In this document: in pieces, positions 45,204-56,132 of the stretch
How the letters are laid out: each line of letters opens with the position of its first letter
Numbering within the stretch: the stretch's first letter is position 1
From: Flavobacterium shii
Lineage (GTDB): Bacteria > Bacteroidota > Bacteroidia > Flavobacteriales > Flavobacteriaceae
Direction of reading: 5' to 3'
DNA: 64,000 bases
Assembly (NCBI RefSeq): GCF_025847235.1
Contig: NZ_JAOZEW010000002.1
Span: 248,001-312,000 of the forward strand
Notes under the pieces: model-generated
What the model was told of the DNA's origin: nothing
Databases searched by the model: none
The model's input: only the letters and a program-made list of their open reading frames with translations
Made by a program: the position numbers and the translations under genes

Positions 45204-46700
45204 ATGCAAGACAAATTAATCTTAACACTAGACCAAGGAACAACTTCTTCCAGAGCCATCGTATTTAATCATGGCGGAGAAATCGTAAGCATTTCTCAGA
45301 AACCCTTTGAACAGATATTCCCAAAACCGGGATGGATAGAACATGATCCTAACGAGATTTGGTCTTCACAAATTAGCGTCGCTGCCGAAGTCATTGCCAA
45401 AGTAGGCGTATCTGGAAAAGAAATTGCCGCAATTGGAATTACCAATCAGCGCGAAACAACAATTGTCTGGGATAGAGAAACCAGCGAACCTCTATACAAT
45501 GCCATTGTTTGGCAGGATCGCAGAACAGCAAAATATTGCGATGAATTAAAAGCAAAAGGTCATGCTAAGATGATTCAAAAAAAGACAGGATTAATATTAG
45601 ACGCCTATTTTTCCGGAACTAAAATAAAATGGATTTTAGACAATGTCAAAGGTGCACGTGAAAAAGCAGAACAAGGAAAATTATGCTTCGGAACAGTGGA
45701 CACATGGCTAATATGGAAACTTACTCGAGGTAAAATATTCATGACCGACGTCTCTAATGCAAGTAGAACTTTATTATTAAACATTCACACATTAGAATGG
45801 GATACCGAATTACTAGAATTATTTGACATTCCGAGAGCAATGTTACCCGAAGTAAAACAAAGCAGCGAAATATATGGAGAAACCAGCACTACCCTATTTT
45901 CTACAAAAATTCCAATTTCTGGCGTAGCCGGAGATCAACAGGCTGCGCTTTTCGGACAATTATGCACTGACCCCGGAATGGTAAAAAATACCTACGGAAC
46001 AGGTTGCTTCATGTTAATGAATACTGGAAACAAACCTGTTTATTCCAAAAACAACTTACTAACCACCGTGGCGTGGAGAATTAATGGTGAAACAACTTAT
46101 GCCTTAGAAGGAAGTGTATTTGTAGGCGGAGCAGCAGTACAATGGCTCCGAGACGGCGCCAAATTGATCAATTCTGCCGACGAAATTGAAACCTTAGCCG
46201 CAAGTGTACCAGACAATGGCGGCGTATATTTCGTTCCAGCCTTAACAGGTTTAGGAGCACCACATTGGGACCAATATGCCAGAGGTGCAATTCTAGGAAT
46301 TACAAGAGGAACGACAAATGCGCATATAGCGCGTGCTACATTAGAAGGAATTGCTTATCAAGTATTAGATTTAGCAAAATCAATGGAAGCTGATTTTGGA
46401 AGAAAAGGAAAAGAACTAAGAGTAGATGGCGGAGCAGCTATCAATAATTTAATGATGCAATTTCAATCAGATATATTTGGTTTTAACGTAATAAGACCCA
46501 AAACACTAGAAACAACTGCCTTGGGAGCAGCATACTTAGCTGGATTAGCCGTAGGATACTGGAAAAATATAGCCGAATTACAACAACAGTGGTCTGTCGA
46601 CAAGGTATTTTCTCCCAAAATGCCAAAAGTAGAAGTAGACAAACTAGTAAAAAACTGGGATAAAGCCGTTGGACGTACCAAAAACTGGATTGAGGACTAA
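45204..46700 (+). CDS. glpK: glycerol kinase
   Basis: The 498-residue FGGY-family kinase starts [17 protein letters not shown] (ATP-binding phosphate-1 motif) and has [16 protein letters not shown], the [10 protein letters not shown] substrate motif and [14 protein letters not shown]-terminal [21 protein letters not shown] is the adenosine motif. It makes glycerol 3-phosphate. Confidence 0.96.
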   Translation: MQDKLILTLDQGTTSSRAIVFNHGGEIVSISQKPFEQIFPKPGWIEHDPNEIWSSQISVAAEVIAKVGVSGKEIAAIGITNQRETTIVWDRETSEPLYNAIVWQDRRTAKYCDELKAKGHAKMIQKKTGLILDAYFSGTKIKWILDNVKGAREKAEQGKLCFGTVDTWLIWKLTRGKIFMTDVSNASRTLLLNIHTLEWDTELLELFDIPRAMLPEVKQSSEIYGETSTTLFSTKIPISGVAGDQQAALFGQLCTDPGMVKNTYGTGCFMLMNTGNKPVYSKNNLLTTVAWRINGETTYALEGSVFVGGAAVQWLRDGAKLINSADEIETLAASVPDNGGVYFVPALTGLGAPHWDQYARGAILGITRGTTNAHIARATLEGIAYQVLDLAKSMEADFGRKGKELRVDGGAAINNLMMQFQSDIFGFNVIRPKTLETTALGAAYLAGLAVGYWKNIAELQQQWSVDKVFSPKMPKVEVDKLVKNWDKAVGRTKNWIED

Positions 46701-46725
46701 AATATGAATCATTAAATTTTAAAAG

Positions 46726-47454
46726 ATGTCGCCATTTATTGCAGAAATCATAGGAACAATGCTCGTTATCTTACTAGGTAATGGTGTTGTTGCAAACGTA
46801 GTTCTTAAAGGAACAAAAGGAAACAACTCGGGATGGATTGTAATCACTACAGGTTGGGCATTTGCCGTTTTTGTAGGCGTAACAGTTGCAGGACCAATTA
46901 GTGGTGCACACTTAAACCCCGCTGTAACAATAGGACTTGCTCTTATTGGTAAATTTGCCTGGAGCCAGGTATCTTATTATATTATTGCTCAAATAATCGG
47001 AGCTATGTTAGGGGCATTCTTAGTTTGGCTATTTCATAAAGATCATTTTGCCATTACCGAGGATGAAGGCGGAAAACTTGCTTGTTTTAGTACAATACCA
47101 GCAATAAGAAACACCTTTTCTAATTTGATTAGTGAGATTATCGGGGCTTTCGTTCTTATTTTCGTAATCTTTTATATTGCAGGTCCAGAGCTCAGCATCA
47201 GCACTGCTTCTGACGCTAAAATCGGACTTGGATCTATTGGCGCTCTACCTGTTGCTATTTTGGTATGGGCGATTGGACTGTCTTTGGGCGGCACTACAGG
47301 TTACGCTATTAATCCCGCTAGAGATTTAGGACCACGTATTATACACTCTCTTCTTCTTAAAGGAAACAGTGACTGGAGCTATGCCTGGATCCCAATTATT
47401 GGCCCAATTATAGGAGCTTGCTTAGCAGCACTCTTATATGTAACAATGCTTTAG
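46726..47454 (+). CDS. glpF: glycerol facilitator (aquaglyceroporin)
   Basis: The 242-residue protein has six membrane helices and both NPA boxes: SGAHLNPAVTIG (NPA at 64-66) and GYAINPARDLGPR (NPA at 196-198). The D200 after the second box is typical of glycerol-conducting members. It lets glycerol enter the cell for GlpK. It starts 25 bp after glpK. Confidence 0.94.
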   Translation: MSPFIAEIIGTMLVILLGNGVVANVVLKGTKGNNSGWIVITTGWAFAVFVGVTVAGPISGAHLNPAVTIGLALIGKFAWSQVSYYIIAQIIGAMLGAFLVWLFHKDHFAITEDEGGKLACFSTIPAIRNTFSNLISEIIGAFVLIFVIFYIAGPELSISTASDAKIGLGSIGALPVAILVWAIGLSLGGTTGYAINPARDLGPRIIHSLLLKGNSDWSYAWIPIIGPIIGACLAALLYVTML

Positions 47455-47478
47455 TATGGCTTTATAAATCAAAAAATC

Positions 47479-48270
47479 ATGAAAAAATTATTATTTTTCT
47501 CTATAATCTCGATTATAGGGCTAGCCGGATACGCTCAAAAAAGAACTATCCAAGATAGCATTTCTACCCCAGTAGAAAATACTGAGCCATCTCGTCTAGA
47601 CTTTAATGTAGGTCTAGAAACCAGCCATCTATGGAGAGGACTCGTTATCAATGATGGTATGACCGCAACTGGAAATATCCATTATGCATTAAATGAAGGA
47701 CGAAATTATACAGTTGGAATTTGGGGAGGTGCTGGATTTGACGGAACCTATCGCGAGATAAATTATTATATTCAATATCAAAAAAATAATTTATCAATCG
47801 GACTATGGGATTTATTTAATACTACAGGAATTGAAAACCCTGAAGTTTTTAATTACAATAAACTAACCACTACTCACCTAATTGATTTAAGAACTTCATA
47901 TCGCTTTCCTGAATCATTCCCTATACGAATAGAAGCTGACGTTTTACTTTATAGCGGTTTAAACGATAGAGAATTAGACAACAATAATAAATACAAAAGC
48001 AGATATTCAACTTACGTCGAATTAAGCTACCCCGTTATCCGAAATCAAAAAGTAAATTTAAATGTTTTCATGGGAGCTGGTTTTGCAATTGACGGAAAAA
48101 AATATTTATATACCACTAAAGCAGAAAGCAGTTTCGATATTGTAAACACAGGGATAAAAGCTTCCAAAGATATTTCGGTATTTAACTATAAATTACCTGT
48201 TTCCGCAACTGCTATGTGGAACCCTGCAAATAAAATTGCAAGAGTACAGTTAGACGTCAATTTGTTCTAA
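47479..48270 (+). CDS. predicted outer-membrane beta-barrel protein of the glycerol operon
   Basis: The 263-residue protein starts with a signal peptide (MKKLLFFSIISIIGLAGYAQ, cleavage near 20). The body alternates polar and hydrophobic residues (DFNVGLETSHLWRGL, AMWNPANKIARVQLDVNLF), ends in Phe and looks like a 10-12 strand barrel. It may be a porin for glycerol or related compounds, as inferred from its place as the last gene of glpDKF. No homologue is named with certainty. Confidence 0.75.
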   Translation: MKKLLFFSIISIIGLAGYAQKRTIQDSISTPVENTEPSRLDFNVGLETSHLWRGLVINDGMTATGNIHYALNEGRNYTVGIWGGAGFDGTYREINYYIQYQKNNLSIGLWDLFNTTGIENPEVFNYNKLTTTHLIDLRTSYRFPESFPIRIEADVLLYSGLNDRELDNNNKYKSRYSTYVELSYPVIRNQKVNLNVFMGAGFAIDGKKYLYTTKAESSFDIVNTGIKASKDISVFNYKLPVSATAMWNPANKIARVQLDVNLF

Positions 48271-48300
48271 CCATTGCATAGATTTTTAATTTGTTAATCA

Positions 48301-48335
48301 AAGCTCTCTTTCCCTCAAAAGAGAGCTTTTTTTGT
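48301..48335 (+). terminator. terminator of the glp operon
   Basis: AAGCTCTCTT (48301-48310) pairs with AAGAGAGCTT (48319-48328), followed by T7. Confidence 0.88.
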
Positions 48336-48381
48336 GCTAATTTTAAAATACAAAAACAATGTTAAATCTTCATATGACATC

Positions 48382-48413
48382 TTGTCATAATCATACAAAT
48401 AATTGTACCTTTG
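48382..48413 (+). promoter_or_regulatory. miaB promoter
   Basis: TTG (48382-48384) and TACCTTTG (48406-48413) are 21 bp apart. The start would lie near 48420, about 28 nt before the miaB ATG. Confidence 0.7.
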
Positions 48414-48447
48414 CAACCTTATTAAAATACACTTTTGAAAGTGACTT

Positions 48448-49893
48448 ATGGAAAAGATTATTGAAGAAAGCAAACAAGGAGAAAGTCTTGTTTTAGAACA
48501 TAAACCTGAGAATACAAAGAAACTCTTTATAGAAAGTTACGGTTGTGCGATGAATTTTTCGGACAGCGAAATCGTAGCTTCTATTTTATCGGCAAACGGT
48601 TTTAACACAACTCAAAAGCTTGAAGAAGCTGATTTGGTTTTGGTAAATACCTGCTCCATTCGTGATAAAGCCGAGCAAACTATACGTAAACGTTTAGAGA
48701 AATACAATGCTGTAAAACGTATTAACCCAAAGATGAAAGTTGGTGTTTTAGGTTGTATGGCCGAACGTTTAAAGAGTCAGTTTCTGGAAGAAGAAAAAAT
48801 CGTAGACCTTGTTGTTGGTCCCGATGCCTATAAAGACTTACCTAATTTATTAAGTGAAGTTGAAGAAGGTCGCGATGCTATAAACGTAATTTTATCTAAA
48901 GATGAAACCTATGGTGATATTTCGCCTGTGCGATTGATGAGCAACGGAATTACAGCTTTAGTTTCAATTACTCGTGGTTGCGATAATATGTGTACGTTTT
49001 GCGTAGTGCCTTTTACTCGCGGACGTGAGCGCAGTCGTGAACCGCAAAGTATTATGAACGAGATTCAGGATTTATGGGATAAAGGCTTTAAGGAAATTAC
49101 ACTTTTAGGTCAGAACGTGGATAGTTATTTATGGTATGGTGGCGGATTAAAGAAGGATTTCGATAATGCTACAGATATGCAAAAAGCTACTGCTGTAAAC
49201 TTCGACCAATTACTAGAAATGGTAGCGGTTACTTTTCCTAAAATGCGTATTCGTTTTTCGACTTCAAATCCACAAGATATGCACGAAAGTGTTTTGCATA
49301 TTATTGCAAAATATTCTAATATTTGTAAACACATTCATTTACCGGTTCAGTCTGGAAGTAACAGAATCCTAAAAGAAATGAACCGTTTACATACACGTGA
49401 GGAATACATGACTTTGATTGATAAAATCAAAACTATAATTCCAAACAGTTCCATCTCTCAAGATATGATTGCAGGTTTCCCAACAGAAACCGAGCAAGAC
49501 CACCAAGATACCATGAGCTTAATGGAGTATGTGAAATATAACTTTGGTTATATGTATTCGTACTCGGAACGTCCTGGAACTTTGGCTGGAAGAAAAATGG
49601 AAGATGATGTTACCGAAGAAACCAAAGCAAGAAGATTACAAGAAATTGTCGATTTACAACAAAAACACGCTTGGTTTCGCTCTGAAGAATTTATCGGACA
49701 AACCGTAGAAGTTCTAGTTGAGAAGGTTTCAAAAAAATCAACTGAAGAATTCTCAGGAAGAAATTCACAAAGTATTACCGTAGTTTTCCCAAAAGAAGAT
49801 TATAAAATAGGTGATTTTGTAAACGTAAAAATCACAAGTTGTACCAGCGGAACTTTAAAAGGTGAAGCTGTTGGATTAAGTGACATGAATTAA
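48448..49893 (+). CDS. miaB: tRNA-2-methylthio-N6-dimethylallyladenosine synthase
   Basis: The 481-residue protein has the N-terminal methylthiotransferase domain (SYGCAMNFSDSEI; C at the three cluster positions including NTCSIRDKAEQ and LGCMAERL), the radical SAM motif RGCDNMCTFCVVPFTRGRERSR (CxxxCxxC) and a C-terminal TRAM domain. It adds methylthio to i6A37 in tRNA. A 41 bp gap with a repeat arm separates it from the GxxExxY gene. Confidence 0.96.
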   Translation: MEKIIEESKQGESLVLEHKPENTKKLFIESYGCAMNFSDSEIVASILSANGFNTTQKLEEADLVLVNTCSIRDKAEQTIRKRLEKYNAVKRINPKMKVGVLGCMAERLKSQFLEEEKIVDLVVGPDAYKDLPNLLSEVEEGRDAINVILSKDETYGDISPVRLMSNGITALVSITRGCDNMCTFCVVPFTRGRERSREPQSIMNEIQDLWDKGFKEITLLGQNVDSYLWYGGGLKKDFDNATDMQKATAVNFDQLLEMVAVTFPKMRIRFSTSNPQDMHESVLHIIAKYSNICKHIHLPVQSGSNRILKEMNRLHTREEYMTLIDKIKTIIPNSSISQDMIAGFPTETEQDHQDTMSLMEYVKYNFGYMYSYSERPGTLAGRKMEDDVTEETKARRLQEIVDLQQKHAWFRSEEFIGQTVEVLVEKVSKKSTEEFSGRNSQSITVVFPKEDYKIGDFVNVKITSCTSGTLKGEAVGLSDMN

Positions 49894-49897
49894 GCTT

Positions 49898-50363
49898 TTA
49901 ACCGCAAATTTCACAAATTTTGACAAATTAATTCTTCATGACTAGTACAACCGAATATTATTACAAAAAAGATGAGAATTACCAAATAGTAGGAATCTGC
50001 ATGGAAGTGCATCGATTATTAGGCCCTGGTTTACTTGAAATTGTATATAAAGACGCATTAGAAATCGAATTCAAAAATCATAGAATTCCTTATCAACGAG
50101 AAAAGGAATTTTCAATTGAATATAAAGGAGTTATTTTGCCTCATAAATTTTATGCGGATTTCATAGTTCATGATGACATAATACTAGAAGTAAAATCTGT
50201 AAAAAAAATAAGCAATGATCATCTTGCACAGACATTAAATTATATGAAACTAGCTGATACTCCTGTTGGAATAATCGCAAACTTTCAAAACAAATCATTA
50301 ATACACAAACGATTAATAAATTCATAAAATAAATTTGCGCTAATTTGCGTAATTTGTGGTTAA
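49898..50363. repeat. inverted repeats flanking the GxxExxY gene
   Basis: TTAACCGCAAATTTCAC... at 49898-49929 and the reverse complement of 50331-50363 (TTAACCACAAATTACGC...) share a TTAACC-x-CAAATT core with repeated xCAAATT units. The gene lies between them. A third, weaker copy (TGTGAAATTCGTGGTAAAA) lies at 50419-50441. The gene and arms may form a mobile cassette. Confidence 0.6.
49938..50327 (+). CDS. GxxExxY protein
   Basis: The 129-residue protein matches the GxxExxY family: GPGLLEIVYKDALEIE (G...E...Y), the central FYADFIVHDDIILEVKSVKKI and the C-terminal LKLADTPVGIIANF-like end. The fold is PD-(D/E)XK-like, with D and EVK in the right order. The family has no assigned function and is often found flanked by AT-rich repeats, as here. 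Ribosome binding site is weak. Confidence 0.85.
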   Translation: MTSTTEYYYKKDENYQIVGICMEVHRLLGPGLLEIVYKDALEIEFKNHRIPYQREKEFSIEYKGVILPHKFYADFIVHDDIILEVKSVKKISNDHLAQTLNYMKLADTPVGIIANFQNKSLIHKRLINS

Positions 50364-50453
50364 TTTAATAATAATCATATTACTCAAAAAAAGTTATTCA
50401 TTGACTCGATTTCAAAAAATTGTGAAATTCGTGGTAAAAGATAAAAAATATAA

Positions 50454-51710
50454 ATGGAGACAGTTCAAGCTATAAAACAGCGTTTTGAAATTATTGGAAA
50501 TGATCCTAAGCTTAATCGCGCCATCGAAAAAGCAATTCAGGTTGCGCCAACCGATATTTCGGTAATGGTAACTGGAGAAAGTGGTGTTGGTAAAGAAAGT
50601 ATCCCAAAAATCATACATTCACTTTCGCATAGAAAACACGGAAAATACATTGCTGTAAACTGTGGTGCAATTCCTGAAGGAACTATAGACAGTGAATTAT
50701 TTGGTCACGAAAAAGGAGCTTTTACAGGTGCTACAAGTACTCGTGAAGGTTATTTTGAAGTTGCCGATGGAGGAACTATTTTCTTGGATGAAGTTGGAGA
50801 ATTACCACTTACCACACAGGTAAGATTACTTCGTGTGCTAGAAAATGGTGAATTTATAAAAGTAGGTTCATCTCAGGTACAAAAAACAAATGTGAGAATT
50901 GTAGCTGCAACCAACGTCAATCTTTTTAATGCAATCGAAAAAGGTAAATTTCGTGAAGATTTATACTATCGTTTAAGCACTGTTGAAATCACCCTCCCTC
51001 CATTGCGTGAGCGGAAAGACGATATTCATTTATTATTTAGAAAATTTGTATCTGATTTTGCTCATAAATACAAAATGCCTCCATTAAGACTAGATGATAA
51101 CGCAGTCGAATTACTGCAAAAGTTTAGATGGAACGGTAATATTCGTCAGTTGCGAAATGTGGCAGAACAAATTTCGGTACTGGAAACTAATCGCGATATC
51201 ACGCTTGCAACATTGCAATCTTATTTGCCTGCCGAAGGGCCAAATTTACCTTCTGTCATTAAGGAGAAAAAGAACGACAGCGATTTTAATACCGAGAGAG
51301 AGATTTTATACAAAGTACTTTTTGACATGAAAAGTGATTTGCATGATTTAAAGAAGCTTACTCTAGAATTAATGCAAAATGGTAGCGCAAATGTGCAGGA
51401 AACCAATAAAAATTTGATTAAAAAAATATATGGTTCGCAAGAAAATGATAGTGAAATTGACTACGAAGAAGAACCAAGAACAGCTGTTATGACAACTCCT
51501 AATCGTGAGGAACAATACCAGTCGAATGATGATAATTATTTATTTGCAGAAACAATCGAGGAAGAAGAAGTTTTAAGATTGGAGCAAAAAGAAATTGAAA
51601 TGATCAAAAAATCATTAGAAAAAAATAAAGGAAAAAGAAAAGCAGCAGCAGATGAATTAGGAATTTCTGAGCGAACTTTATATCGAAAAATAAAACAATT
51701 CGATTTATAA
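50454..51710 (+). CDS. sigma-54-interacting transcriptional regulator
   Basis: The 418-residue protein has only the AAA+ sigma-54 activator domain and a Fis-type C-terminal helix-turn-helix (LEKNKGKRKAAADELGISERTLYRKIK). It lacks a receiver or sensor domain at the N-terminus. Walker A is TGESGVGKES, the sigma-54-contact loop is GAFTGA, and Walker B is GGTIFLDEVGEL. It starts the run with lptE, the TPR-like gene and secG. Activity may be set by expression level or partner protein. Confidence 0.92.
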   Translation: METVQAIKQRFEIIGNDPKLNRAIEKAIQVAPTDISVMVTGESGVGKESIPKIIHSLSHRKHGKYIAVNCGAIPEGTIDSELFGHEKGAFTGATSTREGYFEVADGGTIFLDEVGELPLTTQVRLLRVLENGEFIKVGSSQVQKTNVRIVAATNVNLFNAIEKGKFREDLYYRLSTVEITLPPLRERKDDIHLLFRKFVSDFAHKYKMPPLRLDDNAVELLQKFRWNGNIRQLRNVAEQISVLETNRDITLATLQSYLPAEGPNLPSVIKEKKNDSDFNTEREILYKVLFDMKSDLHDLKKLTLELMQNGSANVQETNKNLIKKIYGSQENDSEIDYEEEPRTAVMTTPNREEQYQSNDDNYLFAETIEEEEVLRLEQKEIEMIKKSLEKNKGKRKAAADELGISERTLYRKIKQFDL

Positions 51711-51794
51711 AAACTGATCCTTTATAACTCTACAAGATTAATTGAAAAGTGATAATTAAAATAAAATAATACCTTTGATTCTTTAAAAAATAAA

Positions 51795-52298
51795 ATGAGA
51801 AATATACAGTACCTAATAATAATTGCTATTGTTTTCACCTTTAGCAGCTGTTCAGTTTACAACTTTACAGGAACTGGTAAAATCGATGCAAAGACGTTTC
51901 AAGTAAATTACTTTCAAAACAATGCTGATTTAATTCAACCTGGATTAGATCGTGATTTTACTTTGCAACTTCAAGATCTTATTCAAAATCAAACGAATCT
52001 TAACTTGGTAAGCACAGGTGGTGATCTGGTTTACGAAGGAGAAATTACAGATTACAGAATTAGCCCAATGACAGCAACTGCAGATCAACAGGCATCTCAA
52101 AACAGATTAAAAATTAGAGTTAACGTAAGATTCACTAATAGAAAAAAAGAAACTGATGATTTTGAGAAATCATTCGAATTTTATTATGATTATCCTGCAC
52201 AACAACAACTTGTAGGCGCTACATTAGACACTGCCCTTAAAGAAATTTTTGACCGAATTACTCAGGATATATTTAATGCGTCATTGGCTAAGTGGTAA
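51795..52298 (+). CDS. lptE: LPS assembly lipoprotein LptE
   Basis: The 167-residue protein has a lipoprotein signal with the lipobox FSSCS (Cys near 20) and the Bacteroidota LptE pattern VYNFTGTGKIDAKTFQVNYFQNNA. LptE is the plug lipoprotein of the LptD barrel, which puts lipopolysaccharide in the outer membrane. Located between the sigma-54 activator and the TPR-like gene. Confidence 0.85.
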   Translation: MRNIQYLIIIAIVFTFSSCSVYNFTGTGKIDAKTFQVNYFQNNADLIQPGLDRDFTLQLQDLIQNQTNLNLVSTGGDLVYEGEITDYRISPMTATADQQASQNRLKIRVNVRFTNRKKETDDFEKSFEFYYDYPAQQQLVGATLDTALKEIFDRITQDIFNASLAKW

Positions 52299-52406
52299 AA
52301 AAGACTGATTCGCTTAATTGGTTAATCGTTAAACTGATAAAAGTGATTAAACAAACGACCGGATTAAACGAATAAACAATTTCAACGAATAAACAATTTC
52401 AAAACA

Positions 52407-53432
52407 ATGAATGTCAACGATTATACTTACCTAATAAATAGACCCGATGCTATTACCGAAAAGCAAACGGAGGCATTGGGTAATGTGTTGAATGAATTTC
52501 CATATTTTCAAAGTGCAAGAGCATTGCGTCTAAAAGGGCTTCACAATCAAAACAGCTTTAAGTATAATTATGCTTTAAAAGTCACTGCTGCACATACTAC
52601 AGACAGAGCTATTTTATTTGATTTTATAACATCTGAAATTTTTTCGACTATTCAGAAAGAATATTACGACAAGAAAGCTTTGGCACTTTTAGACATTACA
52701 GTTATTGATAGTGAACACCTTTTACCCGAAGTTGCAATAGAAAAAGTTGCAATAGAAAAAGTTGTAATAGAAAAAGCTGTAATTAAAGAAATTGTTGTTG
52801 AAGAAGTTGTAACAGAAAAAACAGAACCTAAATTAACAAATACTATTGAGCAATCTATTCTTACTTCTATAAAAGAAGCTTCGGCACCAAATATCGATAT
52901 AAATATAAATACAGAGATTACTGAAGCTGTAGAAACTGCAGAAGAAAATCTGGAAATAGGCAAACCTCTGGATTTTTCTAAAAACGAAAAACACTCCTTT
53001 CAAGAATGGCTTCAACTTTCCAGAACTGAACCTATTGAACGAAAAGAGGAGAAGAAAGAAGAAAAAATTGAAAAAGAAGAAGCGCCTATTGAAGCTGAAT
53101 CTCCTATAATTGAAGTTGAATCACCTATAATAGATGAAGAGAAAAAGAAAAAAGCCGAATTAATAGATAAATTCATTGAGACTAGCCCAAAAATTTCTCC
53201 TGTAAAACAAACCACAACTGTTGCTGCAAACATTCAAATCGACATTAATAAAGATGACAATTCTTACTTAATGACAGAGACTTTGGCTCGAGTATATTTG
53301 GAACAAAAAAAATATACAAAAGCAATACAGGCATATGAAATATTAATTTTGAAATATCCAGAAAAAATTAGTTTCTTTGCAGACCGTATTTCGGATATTA
53401 AGACATTACAACAAAATAACAATAATAATTAA
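52407..53432 (+). CDS. TPR-like protein with pentapeptide repeats
   Basis: The 341-residue protein has a helical N-terminus (NRPDAITEKQTEALGNVLNEFPYFQSARALRLKGL), a long acidic, low-complexity linker and a C-terminal TPR-like unit (LARVYLEQKKYTKAIQAYEILILKYPEK). The linker holds six 5-residue units at 52731-52820 (VAIEK, VAIEK, VVIEK, AVIKE, IVVEE, VVTEK) and a second duplicate around PIEAESPIIEVESPII. It ends 3 bp before secG. It may be a scaffold; function not assigned. Confidence 0.75.
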   Translation: MNVNDYTYLINRPDAITEKQTEALGNVLNEFPYFQSARALRLKGLHNQNSFKYNYALKVTAAHTTDRAILFDFITSEIFSTIQKEYYDKKALALLDITVIDSEHLLPEVAIEKVAIEKVVIEKAVIKEIVVEEVVTEKTEPKLTNTIEQSILTSIKEASAPNIDININTEITEAVETAEENLEIGKPLDFSKNEKHSFQEWLQLSRTEPIERKEEKKEEKIEKEEAPIEAESPIIEVESPIIDEEKKKKAELIDKFIETSPKISPVKQTTTVAANIQIDINKDDNSYLMTETLARVYLEQKKYTKAIQAYEILILKYPEKISFFADRISDIKTLQQNNNNN

Positions 53433-53435
53433 ACA

Positions 53436-53777
53436 ATGAGTACATTTTCAATTTTTTTAGTTTTAATCACAATAGTTTGTTTTCTATTGATCGTAGTAAT
53501 TATGGTTCAAAACCCTAAAGGTGGAGGATTATCTTCAACAATTAGCGGATCTCAAATGTTAGGTGGAGTACAAAAAACAACAGACTTTTTAGACAAAAGT
53601 ACTTGGACTCTAGCTACAATTTTAATTGCATTAATCTTACTTTCTAGTTTAAGCTTTACTGGTTCATTAAGTGATGTAGAATCTAAAATCATAGAAAAAT
53701 CTACAACAACTGCTCCAAGCACAACGCCTGTAGCTCCAGCACAACAAACACCAGCTGCGACTAATCCAGCGAAATAA
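53436..53777 (+). CDS. secG: preprotein translocase subunit SecG
   Basis: The 113-residue protein has two membrane helices (about 5-22 and 55-76) and the family motif MVQNPKGGGLSSTISGSQMLGGVQKTTDFLDKSTW. It is an auxiliary subunit of the SecYEG channel. The C-terminal tail (TTAPSTTPVAPAQQTPAATNPAK) is Pro/Thr/Ala-rich. A strong terminator follows at 53801. Confidence 0.93.
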   Translation: MSTFSIFLVLITIVCFLLIVVIMVQNPKGGGLSSTISGSQMLGGVQKTTDFLDKSTWTLATILIALILLSSLSFTGSLSDVESKIIEKSTTTAPSTTPVAPAQQTPAATNPAK

Positions 53778-53800
53778 TATATTCTTTATAAAATATAAAA

Positions 53801-53830
53801 ATGCCAGCCTGTCAAAGCTGGCATTTTTTA
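53801..53830 (+). terminator. terminator after secG
   Basis: ATGCCAGC (53801-53808) pairs with GCTGGCAT (53817-53824), followed by TTTTTT. Confidence 0.9.
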
Positions 53831-53859
53831 TAAGAAATAATGTCAGTTTATTTAAGGTG

Positions 53860-53880
53860 GCATAGTTTCTGAAAGTTTAT
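53860..53880 (+). promoter_or_regulatory. possible sigma-54-like element upstream of groES
   Basis: GGTGGCATAGTTTCTGAAAG carries a TGGCAT block with CTG 8-10 nt later, close to but not equal to the -24/-12 consensus (TGGCAC-N5-TTGC). The 3' part lacks the GC dinucleotide. It lies 50 bp before the groES ATG. Weak. Confidence 0.25.
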
Positions 53881-53919
53881 AAGCAAACAAAATTATAAAT
53901 ATAACATAATTATAAAATC

Positions 53920-55937
<2,018 letters not shown>

Positions 55938-55958
55938 TCGTTCTTTTTTAAACTTAAG

Positions 55959-55990
55959 GCGTCAAATTTCGATTTGACGCTTTTTTTTTA
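55959..55990 (+). terminator. groESL terminator with UUCG tetraloop
   Basis: GCGTCAAAT (55959-55967) pairs perfectly with ATTTGACGC (55972-55980) around TTCG; T9 follows. Confidence 0.92.
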
Positions 55991-56103
55991 CCATGAATTG
56001 CTAAATTACATGAATTCGTCCGTTCCCTATCAATTGTGCTGTAGCAAACCTTTCTTTTATAATTGTTTAACATTTTTCTTTTACTGCTAAAAGTAATTAT
56101 CTG

Positions 56104-56111
56104 TAACTTTG
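56104..56111 (+). promoter_or_regulatory. -7 box of the NPP-type gene
   Basis: TAACTTTG is an exact TAnnTTTG match 22 bp upstream of ATG 56133. It overlaps the in-frame TTG at 56109, so that TTG cannot be the start. Confidence 0.55.
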
Positions 56112-56132
56112 TTACTTCAATATTTTTTACAA

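Noticed and set aside
52664..52963. 99-residue antisense frame over the TPR-like gene
   Set aside because: It is the complement of the acidic repeat linker and shows no start signal or conserved domain.
53860..53880. Strong sigma-54 promoter for groESL
   Set aside because: The -12 GC is absent; kept only as a low-confidence element.
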